From: DASPJL01 sp035628645
GTDB lineage: Bacteria; Bacteroidota; Bacteroidia; Cytophagales; Cyclobacteriaceae
Length of the DNA stretch: 64,000 nt
NCBI GenBank assembly: GCA_035628645.1
Contig: DASPJL010000198.1
Span: forward strand, 1-64,000
Reading direction: 5' to 3'
Positions 26,201 to 35,793 of the stretch are shown here, one piece after another. Position 1 is the first letter of the stretch. Every line of letters starts with the position of its first letter. The notes beneath the pieces are model-generated. The model was not told the origin of the DNA and did not search any database. It saw only the letters and a list, made by a program, of their open reading frames with translations. The position numbers and the translations under genes are program-made.

Positions 26201-26287
26201 ATGTTGAATGTTGAATGTTGAATGTTGAATGTTGAATTATAATAAATGATAATCCTCATTTAAAATTCATAACTCAACATTCAACAT
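26201..26287. repeat. Tandem heptamer ATGTTGA x5 with inverted copies
   Basis: Five exact ATGTTGA units at 26201-26235 begin immediately after the DUF4136 stop; two inverted units (TCAACAT) sit at 26274-26287. The arms can form a long hairpin between two convergent genes and may terminate transcription in both directions. Confidence 0.85.
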
Positions 26288-26293
26288 TTCTTT

Positions 26294-28408
26294 CTATTTA
26301 TCCAAAATTGTAAATTCTACTCTTCTGTTTAAAGCACGCCCTTTCTCTGTTTTGTTGTCACCAACAGGTTGGGACACTCCATAACCTTTTGATTTCACCT
26401 GGCCTTGTGATACTCCTTTGCTTATCAGATACTTAGCGACAGACTTCGCTCTTCCTACCGATAAGTTCATGTTCGTAGTTGCTTTTCCTACATTATCCGT
26501 ATGTCCTCCAATTTCAACAACTATGTTTTTATTTTCTTTTAAAAATTGAGCTACCCGGTCCAATTCAGCAAAAGATTCATCCATCAGACTGGTTTTAGCG
26601 ATATTAAAAAAAATATTATTTAACCTCACCGACTGTCCTACTTCAATAGGTACAATCTCCAAATCCTTTAATACCCTGATATCCTCTTTTTCATTCCTTA
26701 AATCAATAATCTCGAAAACGGGATAATAATTTTCAGCAGAAGCATTGATCGTATAACTATTTTCCAAAGGCAATTCTATTTGATAACTTCCATTGGTTGA
26801 ATCAATGGTGGATGTATATTCTGCTCCGTTAACAAAAATCTTGACCGTCGGATTTTGAACCATTGGTTTATTCAGCTTTTTGTCAAAAATGATACCTTTA
26901 ACAATAGCCTTTTTCTCCTTAATAAATTCGGCATAGAGATTCTGATGTATTTCTTCATACTCCACAATCTCCGTTAAATCAAGAACTTCAGTGGTAGACC
27001 TATAATTGTTTGCCACCACTTTTATCTTATATGATTTTCCATAATTAATTCGAAAACTATATTCACCGGAAATAGAATCAACAGAAATAGAATCTATCAC
27101 ATTCTCGTCAATGGCAATTCTAGGTCTGGCCAATTGTGGAATTACCTCATTCGTACCCGTCTGAAAAGCTTTTCCGCTTACCATCACATAGGCCAATGGC
27201 GTTACGGTAAGGTTTTGCTTTTTAACAATGAACTCACTGGTGGAAGTAGCATCAATTGTTTGTTCCGATGAAATAAAATTAGGAAGCGCAACGGACAGTG
27301 TGTATTTTTTCCCAAATGGCAGCCTCACTTTAAAAGAAGCTGTATCCCGATAAATTTTAACAGAATCCACTACATTACCATCTATCATTATCTTAAATGT
27401 ATATTTTGGAGAAAGGATTTTATTGTCGGCACTATTAATTACAAAGCCTTCAACCGATACATAAGGGTTTTCTTCGAATAATTTTATGGAATAAATATCA
27501 CTCCATCCTTTAGAATTATTCTCTGAAGAAAAATAACCATAGTTTCCTTTAAGATTTGTTTTAAAATAAGAGTCCCATTTAGCCGAATTTATCGTGTCAG
27601 AAAGCTTTTCCGGATTACTCCATTTTTTCCAATTATCGCCTGTTTTGGTTGAAAAATAAATATCTGAAGCACCTGAACCTTTTTTCTTTCTGGCGAAATA
27701 CAGCTTCTCGTTATTATTGGATAAGAAAGGAGCTTCTTCGCTGTGCTTAGAATTTATTTGTTTACTTAGCTTCTTAGGTTTGCTCCACTTTTCTCCTTTT
27801 TTCCGTGATATATATATGTCAAGGTTTTTCTTATTATACCCTTTTGAATAAGCCAGCAGGAGGGAATTTCCATCAAAACTCATAGAAGCATTACTAACAG
27901 CGCCTTTATTTTGTTTGCTGAATTTCTTTACTTTTAGTTTTACCGGACTTCCCCAGACGTCTCCATTCTTTTGAACGGTTGACAAACCACGTTTTTTCCA
28001 AAGATTTCCTTTTTTATTAAAATTCCCATTTATCAGCAAAGTTTGTCCGTCACCACTCACTGACAATATGGAATTAAATCTTCCAATATTAAGATTGTCC
28101 CCCATTCTCTTCGCCTGACCCCAATTGCCGTTACTTTCTTTTTCTGAATACCATATTTCCTGTCTTTCCAATTCTCCGAAAGCAGAGGCTGGGATAATTT
28201 TGGTAAAATACAAGGTATTCCCGTCAGGAGAAATCACTGGATTGATTTCTGCATATGTGGTATTTATATTATCTCCCAGATTTGCTGGCAGAAAGGAGTT
28301 CTGCGCATGGGTTCCGAAAGAAAAAATGCATAAACAAACAAGAATGCAAATTTTAAATCTATAGAGAATTGAGACTTTATCCATTGCCTTTTTAATATCA
28401 AGTATCAT
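26294..28408 (-). CDS. OmpA-family protein with PD40 propeller and Cna-B-like modules
   Basis: 704 residues. Start ATG 28408, with ATG 28384 (MDKVSILYRFK) an equally good alternative that shortens the signal region. Signal peptide ending GTHAQ; residues ~45-310 hold TolB/PD40-type repeats (NPVISPDGNTLYF, ADIYFSTKTGDNW-like pattern), then three carboxypeptidase-regulatory-like beta modules, and a C-terminal OmpA domain (IEVGQSVRLNNIFFNIAKTS, EIGGHTDNVGKATTNMNLS, LSVGRAKSVAKYL). It probably bridges the outer membrane and peptidoglycan. The combination is typical of Bacteroidota envelope proteins, including T9SS/gliding accessory proteins such as PorE. Last gene of a three-gene operon. Confidence 0.87.
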   Translation of the reverse strand: MILDIKKAMDKVSILYRFKICILVCLCIFSFGTHAQNSFLPANLGDNINTTYAEINPVISPDGNTLYFTKIIPASAFGELERQEIWYSEKESNGNWGQAKRMGDNLNIGRFNSILSVSGDGQTLLINGNFNKKGNLWKKRGLSTVQKNGDVWGSPVKLKVKKFSKQNKGAVSNASMSFDGNSLLLAYSKGYNKKNLDIYISRKKGEKWSKPKKLSKQINSKHSEEAPFLSNNNEKLYFARKKKGSGASDIYFSTKTGDNWKKWSNPEKLSDTINSAKWDSYFKTNLKGNYGYFSSENNSKGWSDIYSIKLFEENPYVSVEGFVINSADNKILSPKYTFKIMIDGNVVDSVKIYRDTASFKVRLPFGKKYTLSVALPNFISSEQTIDATSTSEFIVKKQNLTVTPLAYVMVSGKAFQTGTNEVIPQLARPRIAIDENVIDSISVDSISGEYSFRINYGKSYKIKVVANNYRSTTEVLDLTEIVEYEEIHQNLYAEFIKEKKAIVKGIIFDKKLNKPMVQNPTVKIFVNGAEYTSTIDSTNGSYQIELPLENSYTINASAENYYPVFEIIDLRNEKEDIRVLKDLEIVPIEVGQSVRLNNIFFNIAKTSLMDESFAELDRVAQFLKENKNIVVEIGGHTDNVGKATTNMNLSVGRAKSVAKYLISKGVSQGQVKSKGYGVSQPVGDNKTEKGRALNRRVEFTILDK

Positions 28409-28416
28409 TATTAATT

Positions 28417-29769
28417 CTATTTATAAGTCTGTTTTTCTTCAGTAAGCTTTCTTCCGAATATCAAGTTTATACCAAATCTGGCATTCAAATTTTTTGCAGA
28501 TTGGGGCATCAACGCTGTGCCAACTATATTATCGCTGATGAAATAGATCTGGGCAGCGCCTAATTTTAAAGCTACGCCAGTTCCTATTTGACTTGCCGAT
28601 CGGTTAGCCGCTGTGTAACTCAAAGAAAGGCTTAAAATTCTTCCGAAATCTTTTGTTAATGCAGCCGATATAGAAGGCGAAAAATTCTTTTGATAGATTT
28701 CTCCAAAAAACAGTAAACTGCCATAAAAGTTTTTTGTCAGAAGATAACTTCCTCCGATATATACCTTAGTAGGAAGACCTGTACGATATGAATTGCTGGT
28801 TTCTTCAAACTTAAACTTTGCATCAATTGTATCACTGATATTTTCGAAATCGTCACTTTCATTAATGTTGAAACCTTCGAAGGTGTAAGAAGCATCTTTC
28901 ATTTCGTAGTTTTTAACATCGTCCTTCCATTTTATGCTTCCTAGATCCACGATACTTGCCGAAATAGTGAGACGGTCCATAAGCTTGTAAGAAGCGCCCA
29001 AGTCTATTGCAAATCCTTTATTATTTTTATTAAGTAGATAATCCATTACATCCGGTTCTTCCGATGAATCTTCATCTTCATTCAGGTATTTATCTATTCC
29101 CGCAGTATTTACCAAAGCGCTCCCTGCTAGCGTGAGCTGATAGCCTTCTGATGAAGTAGTTAGCGTGAGATCAGATTTTTTTGTATGAACATTGGCCTTT
29201 CCAAATAATAATTTTCCTCTGACTCCCACAGTTAACTTTTTATTAACAGTATAAGAAGTTCCTAAGCCAAATTCGCGATAATGCATGGCATTGTAGGTTG
29301 GCCCCATTTTAACGGTATTGCCCGCAACTTCCGGAGCGTTTCCTGGTATTGCCCATAAAATTCCTTTGGGCAACATCAACCTTGACTGGACTTTTTCTGT
29401 AACGTTAAAAGTCACGTGCATTCTTGATCCGGCCTTAAATCCAAGGGAGAAAATATCAGTCGCGACCATCACTTTTGTGTGGTTTTTGGGCTTCAATCCT
29501 GCATAAAAATCGTTAAGGTTAATCCAGTTGGAATTGCCTTCCTTATTTTTAATGTCCTTATAAGCAAAACCAGTATTTGCAAAAGAAAAGTAAGTAGAAG
29601 AAATCGCAGGAAGCCCTATGGAAAAATTATAGTTAGGCGCTAAAGCCGGATTATTGTAAACCGATTGCGGGACACTACCCAGTGAATACAAGGTGTTCTC
29701 GTGCTGCCCTAAGGAGCTAAAACTTATAGCAGTAAATGCTGCTATGAAACAGTATATTATTCGCCTCAT
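28417..29769 (-). CDS. DUF5723 outer-membrane beta-barrel protein
   Basis: 450 residues. Signal peptide ending SSLGQ, then the family opening TLYSLGSVPQSVYNNPALAPN and a series of alternating amphipathic strands ending with GINLIFGRKL. DUF5723 proteins are predicted outer-membrane barrels related in style to PorP/SprF. The role is unknown, but the position, one base after a large lipoprotein gene and eight bases before an OmpA/PD40 gene, suggests the three products form one envelope complex. Confidence 0.82.
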   Translation of the reverse strand: MRRIIYCFIAAFTAISFSSLGQHENTLYSLGSVPQSVYNNPALAPNYNFSIGLPAISSTYFSFANTGFAYKDIKNKEGNSNWINLNDFYAGLKPKNHTKVMVATDIFSLGFKAGSRMHVTFNVTEKVQSRLMLPKGILWAIPGNAPEVAGNTVKMGPTYNAMHYREFGLGTSYTVNKKLTVGVRGKLLFGKANVHTKKSDLTLTTSSEGYQLTLAGSALVNTAGIDKYLNEDEDSSEEPDVMDYLLNKNNKGFAIDLGASYKLMDRLTISASIVDLGSIKWKDDVKNYEMKDASYTFEGFNINESDDFENISDTIDAKFKFEETSNSYRTGLPTKVYIGGSYLLTKNFYGSLLFFGEIYQKNFSPSISAALTKDFGRILSLSLSYTAANRSASQIGTGVALKLGAAQIYFISDNIVGTALMPQSAKNLNARFGINLIFGRKLTEEKQTYK

Positions 29770-29770
29770 T

Positions 29771-31765
29771 CTAATTAACTTTTACTTTTAAATTCAATTT
29801 GGTTTGAAGACCAATTTTTACATCGAGTTTGTAGCCTGACTTTATTTTAACATCCTTCTGCCCGGCTTCAGCAGTGGCGAGGTTTCCTTTTACAATTAGG
29901 TTGGGAGCTTGCAGAAGCCTTTCAAATTTTGCCTTGTTTACTTCAATAAGCTGGTCGTACTTGCCTGCTTCAATTAAGCCTCCATTTTCATTTACTGTGC
30001 TGGAGGTAACCAAAGCCGTCTGGTCGGTGGTGAAGAGAGAATCGGTAATGACATAATTCTCATCCGCAAAATAGATTTGAACTTTAGCATCAATAGGAAA
30101 TTCATTTACTATTAATGCTTTTAACTTTATTGACTCTACCGTCACATCCTCAATGTCTTGCTCCAGGGAATTTTCAAGTGTATCACTTATTTCTATATTG
30201 GATGCTTTCCCCCAAAGGTTTATTTTAACCTTCATCTCTACTGCTACTTTGCTTGTATCTGTAAGAAAATTACTGCCCGAAGTAAGCCCTGAATTAAGCT
30301 TACCTTCCGCCTCATAAGTAAATAAGTCAGGCGCCAAATCCATAATTTCCCCGCCATTTGTCACACTTAAATCCGTGATGCCGGCTTTATCTTGCATTGT
30401 CTCCGGATAAGCAAGCGTGATAGGGCTTGCAGGAGACGTAATAATATCTTTAACCTCGCCGTCTTTAGAGGCAGAGAATTCAGTAAAATTCAGCTGGATC
30501 GGAACGCCGTATTCATTATGGATTTTAAATGATATCTCAGGATCTTTTAAGGATATATCTGTGGTTTCAAAAGTATTTTCAAATACATCTATATTAAATG
30601 AATTTCTTTCTAATGGAATATTTTTCTCACCAAAAAAACCTTTAATATGCGTATATTCAAGGTTATCCATACTTATATCCACTGACACCACATCTGAGGC
30701 AGTCCATCTAAAAGTATTGGTGGATTTTTTACAGACAATTTGTATGTCCATCGGAAATCTATTATAGGCAGGAGTAAGCGTTGTAAGGTCAGCCGTATAT
30801 TTAGCAAGGTCGTAGGTAAATGATTGATTTCCTGCGCCATTAATGACAAAATTTTCATCCATACCGACACCTGCTTTTTGGAAAGAAGATAAAGCAAAGT
30901 TTACTTCAGTGGTATAGTTGATATCGGAGTTAAAATTATAATTAAAGTTTCCGGCCTTTAACAGTATTTCATGATATTGCTCAGGGGTAACCTCAAAATC
31001 CAAAGGTTCTGTAGCATTAATTACCACATCTTCCTGTAATACAATTTCCCCTTCGCTTGCTTTGGCATCATCATTTAATACTATGGATAAATCTACCAAC
31101 TGGCTATAATCTGTCGTAACAATAGGTAAAAGAGGCGTTAATGAAACTATTATTTCATTTCGCAGAGTCTGCCCAGCCAATAAAACTGGCATTGTAGCTG
31201 AACTGCCTGAGCCTAAAGCATTAAATACCGCAGTCCCCACCAGAGAATTATCCACTCTGTTAAGGATATCTGCTTTGAAACTAACTGAAACATCTGAACG
31301 ATTGCTGGCAGTAATTGAGAGCGTTCCTTCTGAAAATGTAATAAATACCATATCAGGTATTTGTGGGAGGGCGACCATGCTGCTGTTCTGTATTTCATTC
31401 AATGAAACCATCGCAGGAGCATTTATTGCAGGAAGTTTGATATCAGGTAAAGGATATTGCTTGTTGAAGGATGCGGAAGGAATGACGAAACTATTCTTAA
31501 TATCGTAATTCAATACACTTTCAACATACTCAAGATAAATCATTCCGTCAGCGTCTTCTTTTATATCGACGGAATCATTTTCACCTATCAGATCATTGAT
31601 TGTAAGTGTTGAGTTTATGACTGGAACCGCATAAGAGCCGGTCCATTCTACGCCTTCAACAGTATCAAGCTTAAAATCGTCTTTATCAATACAAGACCAT
31701 AAAGCGGCAGATACTATAAAAACATAAAGGAGTTTGGGGTAAATGAATTTAAATTGCCTTTTCAT
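29771..31765 (-). CDS. Large beta-rich lipoprotein of unknown function
   Basis: 664 residues from ATG 31765 (MKRQFKFIYPKLLYVF); the lipobox AALWSC gives an acylated Cys at ~24, followed by acidic residues (IDKDDFKLD). The rest is long and beta-rich, with TVEGVEWTGSYAVPVINSTL near the N-terminus, several repeated Ile/Asp-rich strands, and a Lys/Val-rich amphipathic end (LKVKVN). No named domain is recognised. Being first in an operon with a DUF5723 barrel and an OmpA/PD40 protein points to an outer-membrane assembly role. A -7 box lies about 100 bases upstream. Confidence 0.7.
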   Translation of the reverse strand: MKRQFKFIYPKLLYVFIVSAALWSCIDKDDFKLDTVEGVEWTGSYAVPVINSTLTINDLIGENDSVDIKEDADGMIYLEYVESVLNYDIKNSFVIPSASFNKQYPLPDIKLPAINAPAMVSLNEIQNSSMVALPQIPDMVFITFSEGTLSITASNRSDVSVSFKADILNRVDNSLVGTAVFNALGSGSSATMPVLLAGQTLRNEIIVSLTPLLPIVTTDYSQLVDLSIVLNDDAKASEGEIVLQEDVVINATEPLDFEVTPEQYHEILLKAGNFNYNFNSDINYTTEVNFALSSFQKAGVGMDENFVINGAGNQSFTYDLAKYTADLTTLTPAYNRFPMDIQIVCKKSTNTFRWTASDVVSVDISMDNLEYTHIKGFFGEKNIPLERNSFNIDVFENTFETTDISLKDPEISFKIHNEYGVPIQLNFTEFSASKDGEVKDIITSPASPITLAYPETMQDKAGITDLSVTNGGEIMDLAPDLFTYEAEGKLNSGLTSGSNFLTDTSKVAVEMKVKINLWGKASNIEISDTLENSLEQDIEDVTVESIKLKALIVNEFPIDAKVQIYFADENYVITDSLFTTDQTALVTSSTVNENGGLIEAGKYDQLIEVNKAKFERLLQAPNLIVKGNLATAEAGQKDVKIKSGYKLDVKIGLQTKLNLKVKVN

Positions 31766-31865
31766 ATATATGTTAATATAAACCAAGGGAAAAGTTTATC
31801 CCTTATTAAGCGGCAATCTATACTTAGAAATTATTAAAAATATTATATTTTAAATTAAATTCTTA

Positions 31866-31873
31866 CAAAGTTA
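31866..31873 (-). promoter_or_regulatory. -7 element TAACTTTG upstream of the lipoprotein operon
   Basis: The complement reads TAACTTTG, an exact -7 match with no clear -33 partner. It is the only candidate signal found in the 331-bp divergent gap 31766-32096; the rest of that gap is AT-rich with nothing recognised. Confidence 0.4.
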
Positions 31874-32096
31874 AATTTCTTAGAACAACTCTTGTTTTGA
31901 AAACACAAATGCTTAAACTATTTGACCGGCTGTGATAACTTCTTCTTAAAATAAGCACTCCCTACCTTATGTACCATTACCCATGTAAATTCATTAAAAT
32001 TAAACTATTCTACTTTTAAATTGTACTTTAATTCGACCAACACATTTACTTAGGGAATATTGGAAAGTTTACAGCTTAAAAGATTATTAGAACCAG

Positions 32097-34463
32097 ATGC
32101 GGACAAGTTTAAATGCCACTTTACCAGATCTTCGACAAACATTGGAATTGGTCACTGGAGTGGCTATAATAGAAACTGATTTAAATGGTTATATCAACTT
32201 CTTTAATACCGGTGCGGAAAAGCTTTTAGGATTCAGCAAGGATGAAGTTATCGGGCATACTTCTTTGATCTTCCATATGGGAGAAAGGGTAATTTCTTTT
32301 TTAACGGCTAAAACAGGGACAGCTGAAACAAATAAGATGTCGGATCTGTACGATGTCTTAAGTAATGTTTCAGAAAAGAATATTAAAACCTGGACCTTTC
32401 TAAAAAAAGAAGGACGATTAATAAAAATAACATTGAATGCGTCAGCCATTAAAGATGAATCTGATGCAATTGTTGGCTATCTATTAATTGCAAATGATGT
32501 AAGCCATTTTATTCAAGTTCAAAGAGACCTCAAGCAAAGGGAAGAGAAGGTAAAAACGCTGGTTAATAATTTAAAAGAAGGAATATTTCAAACGGATAAT
32601 AATGCTCGAATTACCGAATTAAATTCATCCTGGGTAGAAATTACCGGTTATTCTTTTGAGCAATCTCTGGGTTTTTCAATCCTGAATTTCATCCATAATG
32701 ATGACCAGCAATCTTTTCAGGGCCACCTATGTGAAATTCTCATCAAAAAAGTAACTTCTAAGAAATTTGAGAAAAGGCTGATAAAAAAAGATGGGAGTTA
32801 TTTGTGGATGGAGTTTGATATACAATCCCTTACAAATGAAAAGGAAGAAGTCGAAGGATTAATTGGTTCTTTCAGGAATATAACAGAAAAACTGGAAACT
32901 GAGACTTCTATTCATTCTACTTTAAACAGGTTTTCCACCATTATACATTATATGCAGGAAGGTATTCTTGCAGAAGATGCAGAAAGGAAAATTGTCCTGG
33001 TAAATGAAAAACTTTGCAATGTTTTTAACCTGAAAATTTCCGCTGAATTTTTAAAAGGAACCAGCAGTAAAATTTTTATGGATCAAATAATAGATCTGGT
33101 TATTAATAAAGATGTCTTTTTTAACAGAATTGAAGAATTAATTAAGAAGGAAGAACCAAAATTAAATGAGGAAATAGTTTTAACGGATGGAAGAATACTG
33201 GAAAGAGATTATATTCCTATCCATTCAGATAAAAAATACAATGGTCATTTATGGCAATATCGGGACATCACCAAAAGGAAAAAGCAGGAAAAGGAGCTGG
33301 TTACTGCGAAAGAAAATGCAATAAAATCAGTGAAGGCCAAAGATATGTTCCTCTCCACGATGAGCCATGAAATACGAACGCCTTTAAATGCCGTTATTGG
33401 GATGACCCATCTGCTACTGGAGGAAAGTCCGAAACCAGAGCAAGTTGAAAATCTTAAAACATTAAAATTCTCCGCAGAGAACCTGATGGTTTTAATAAAC
33501 GATATCCTGGATTATAACAAGATAGATGCAGGCCAGGTAACGTTCGAAACCATTGATTTTAGTATCAGGGACCTGGTAAATGGCGTTAAACAATCATTGA
33601 TGTTCAGGGCTGAAGAAAAAGGCATTTCACTTCAATTGAATATTGATCCTAATGTGCCTGAAGTATTACAGGGGGATCCTTCAAGGCTTGCTCAAATAAT
33701 AAACAACTTAGTATCGAATGCACTGAAATTTACGGATAAAGGCTCGGTAAATATTGATATCTCAAACGAGGGGGTTATAAATAACAAAGCTCAAATTAAA
33801 TTTTCTATTACCGATACCGGCATTGGTATTCCCGCAGATAAACTAGATTATATTTTCTACAGCTTTACCCAGGCAAGCTATGATATCACCAGGAAATTCG
33901 GAGGCACTGGACTCGGGCTGGCCATTACTAAAAGGCTCGTTAAGCTCCAGGGTGGAGACATTAAAGTGGAAAGTGAGTTAGGGAAAGGATCTACTTTTTA
34001 TATCACCCTGAAATACGACATCAGTGCCAGCGAACATATCGCCAAAAACCTCAACCCTTACGGGCAAATCATATTTAAGAGTTTAAAAGGCATAAAACTT
34101 TTACTGGTAGAAGACAGTCCTATAAACAAGCTGGTAGCCACAAAGTTTCTTACCAAATGGGACGTAGTGATAGAGTATGCTGAGAATGGACTGGAGGGCG
34201 TGGAAAAAGTAAAATCAAACAAATATGATCTGGTTTTGATGGACCTGCAAATGCCGGAAATGGATGGATATCTGGCTACGGAAACCATAAGAAATCTTCC
34301 TGATAGCTATTATAAAAAGCTACCGATTATTGCACTTACGGCTTCAGCCATGCTAGATGTAAAAGAGCAGGTTTTCTCAGCCGGAATGAATGATTATTTA
34401 ACTAAACCGTTCAACCCAAATGAATTGTATCTTATGATCTCCAAATACTCGAGGAATGTGTAG
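32097..34463 (+). CDS. Hybrid sensor histidine kinase with PAS domains and receiver
   Basis: 788 residues, cytosolic (no membrane helix seen). Order: PAS (~10-140, ETDLNGYINFFN), PAS/PAC (~150-275, FQTDNNARITELNSSWVEITGY), a third PAS (~285-400), HisKA with H-box STMSHEIRTPLNAVIG (phospho-acceptor His424), HATPase (GDPSRLAQIINNLVSNALKF, TDTGIGIP, GGTGLGLAI) and a C-terminal receiver with VEDSPIN and LVLMDLQMPEMDG (Asp716). Phosphoryl transfer from His424 to Asp716 is expected, probably onward to an unlinked HPt protein. No cognate regulator is adjacent; the signal is unknown. Confidence 0.93.
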   Translation: MRTSLNATLPDLRQTLELVTGVAIIETDLNGYINFFNTGAEKLLGFSKDEVIGHTSLIFHMGERVISFLTAKTGTAETNKMSDLYDVLSNVSEKNIKTWTFLKKEGRLIKITLNASAIKDESDAIVGYLLIANDVSHFIQVQRDLKQREEKVKTLVNNLKEGIFQTDNNARITELNSSWVEITGYSFEQSLGFSILNFIHNDDQQSFQGHLCEILIKKVTSKKFEKRLIKKDGSYLWMEFDIQSLTNEKEEVEGLIGSFRNITEKLETETSIHSTLNRFSTIIHYMQEGILAEDAERKIVLVNEKLCNVFNLKISAEFLKGTSSKIFMDQIIDLVINKDVFFNRIEELIKKEEPKLNEEIVLTDGRILERDYIPIHSDKKYNGHLWQYRDITKRKKQEKELVTAKENAIKSVKAKDMFLSTMSHEIRTPLNAVIGMTHLLLEESPKPEQVENLKTLKFSAENLMVLINDILDYNKIDAGQVTFETIDFSIRDLVNGVKQSLMFRAEEKGISLQLNIDPNVPEVLQGDPSRLAQIINNLVSNALKFTDKGSVNIDISNEGVINNKAQIKFSITDTGIGIPADKLDYIFYSFTQASYDITRKFGGTGLGLAITKRLVKLQGGDIKVESELGKGSTFYITLKYDISASEHIAKNLNPYGQIIFKSLKGIKLLLVEDSPINKLVATKFLTKWDVVIEYAENGLEGVEKVKSNKYDLVLMDLQMPEMDGYLATETIRNLPDSYYKKLPIIALTASAMLDVKEQVFSAGMNDYLTKPFNPNELYLMISKYSRNV

Positions 34464-34468
34464 ATGTT

Positions 34469-35533
34469 TTAACCAATTTCAATTACTACATCGTCGCTCA
34501 TAGGATGTCCGACACAGTTTAGTATATAACCTTCCTTCTTTTCTCGTTCGGATAACCCCTGGTCTTCCACCATTTTAACTTTCCCTGAAAGGCATTTTCC
34601 TCTGCAGGCCGTGCATAAGCCACTTTGACAGGAATAGGGAAGATCAATATTAAGATCCAGAGCGGCTTCTAAAATGGTTTTATCAGGAGGAACTATGAGT
34701 TTATATTTCTCACCATCATAGATGATCGTAACCTCCCGCGCTATTATTCCCTCTTCTCTCAATTCTTCTACCGGTTTATTTCCTGCTTCTTTAGCTGCCT
34801 GGCTTTCAAAGCTTTCCTTATGAATCCATTCTTTGGGTACTTTTAATGATAGCAAAGTGTCCACCACTACTTTCATCAAAGGCTCCGGACCACATACAAA
34901 AAATTCAAATTTCGGTAAGCTTGGAAGTTTTTTAAGCGTGTCTTCTATGTTTTTTGGGGTCAGGTAGCCTGATATTCCGCGCCAGAAAAAAGGAGTTTTT
35001 TCCAAACAATGAATAATTGTAAACCTGTCCGAAAATTTACTCTTAAGTTTCTCCAGTTCATTTTTAAATATGATAGAATTACTATCCCTATTGGCATATA
35101 TCAGAGATACCTTTGATTTTGGCTCCAACAAAAGAGTGCTTTTAATGAGCGACATTAATGGCGTGATGCCGCTGCCTCCTCCAAAAAAAATCATATGCCT
35201 TTCATTATTCGAATCAAAGTCTGTGGTAAAATTTCCCAGAGGCTCCATTACTTCCAACTCATCACCGGCTTTTACAGAATGCCTCAGATAATTGGAGATT
35301 TTTCCTCCCTGAACCCTTTTTACAGTTACTCCCGGAACATCATCTACGAAGGGCGAGGTACATAATGAATAGGCTCTTCTTTTTTCTTCTCCCTCTAAAG
35401 AAATAATAAATGTTAAAAACTGACCAGATTTATATTTTACTTTTTTTTCAGGATCTTCAAAATAAATAGTAACAGCGTCAGATGTTTCTTTTACTACTTG
35501 TTTAACCTTTAATTTATAAAAAGAATTACTCAT
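34469..35533 (-). CDS. Ferredoxin--NAD(P)H reductase-like protein with C-terminal 2Fe-2S domain
   Basis: 354 residues. FNR-type FAD domain (RRAYSLCTSP near residue 53), nucleotide-binding domain (FGGGSGITPLMSLI; the FFVCGPEPLM loop), then a plant-type ferredoxin domain with cluster ligands in SCQSGLCTACRGKC and a final Cys in YILNCVGHP. The layout is that of PaaE / phenol-hydroxylase-type reductases, which feed electrons to an oxygenase or desaturase. No paa genes are present, so the partner is unknown. Convergent with the histidine kinase gene, with a five-base gap. Confidence 0.9.
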   Translation of the reverse strand: MSNSFYKLKVKQVVKETSDAVTIYFEDPEKKVKYKSGQFLTFIISLEGEEKRRAYSLCTSPFVDDVPGVTVKRVQGGKISNYLRHSVKAGDELEVMEPLGNFTTDFDSNNERHMIFFGGGSGITPLMSLIKSTLLLEPKSKVSLIYANRDSNSIIFKNELEKLKSKFSDRFTIIHCLEKTPFFWRGISGYLTPKNIEDTLKKLPSLPKFEFFVCGPEPLMKVVVDTLLSLKVPKEWIHKESFESQAAKEAGNKPVEELREEGIIAREVTIIYDGEKYKLIVPPDKTILEAALDLNIDLPYSCQSGLCTACRGKCLSGKVKMVEDQGLSEREKKEGYILNCVGHPMSDDVVIEIG

Positions 35534-35734
35534 TAAATTAGAAAATTACCTACTCTTAAGTTCACTATTTTCGTATGTAATTGGCCCGCTTTCGGACAAA
35601 CAATTAAAATTAAGGACGAAATTAAGAACGATGAACCTATTTAAATAATTAATCTTTCATCAAATACCGATTTTAGCGGCGGTTCCGGATAACAAAAAAC
35701 CAAATCTGTTCTGAATAAAAGTAAAGGTGGGACT

Positions 35735-35765
35735 TTTGGTCTTAAACATTTTGAGCTTAGCTTTG
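35735..35765 (+). promoter_or_regulatory. Promoter of purB (TTTG-N19-TAGCTTTG)
   Basis: TTTG 35735-35738, 19-base spacer, TAGCTTTG 35758-35765, both exact consensus. The expected leader before ATG 35794 is about 24 bases. Confidence 0.8.
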
Positions 35766-35793
35766 GCCTTTAAAAACTTATAATCTAAGCATA

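Noticed and set aside
26201..26235. Phase-variation tract in the DUF4136 gene
   Set aside because: The array begins after the stop codon, so changes in copy number would not alter the protein frame.
26201..26287. CRISPR array
   Set aside because: Units are 7 bp without spacers and no cas genes are near.
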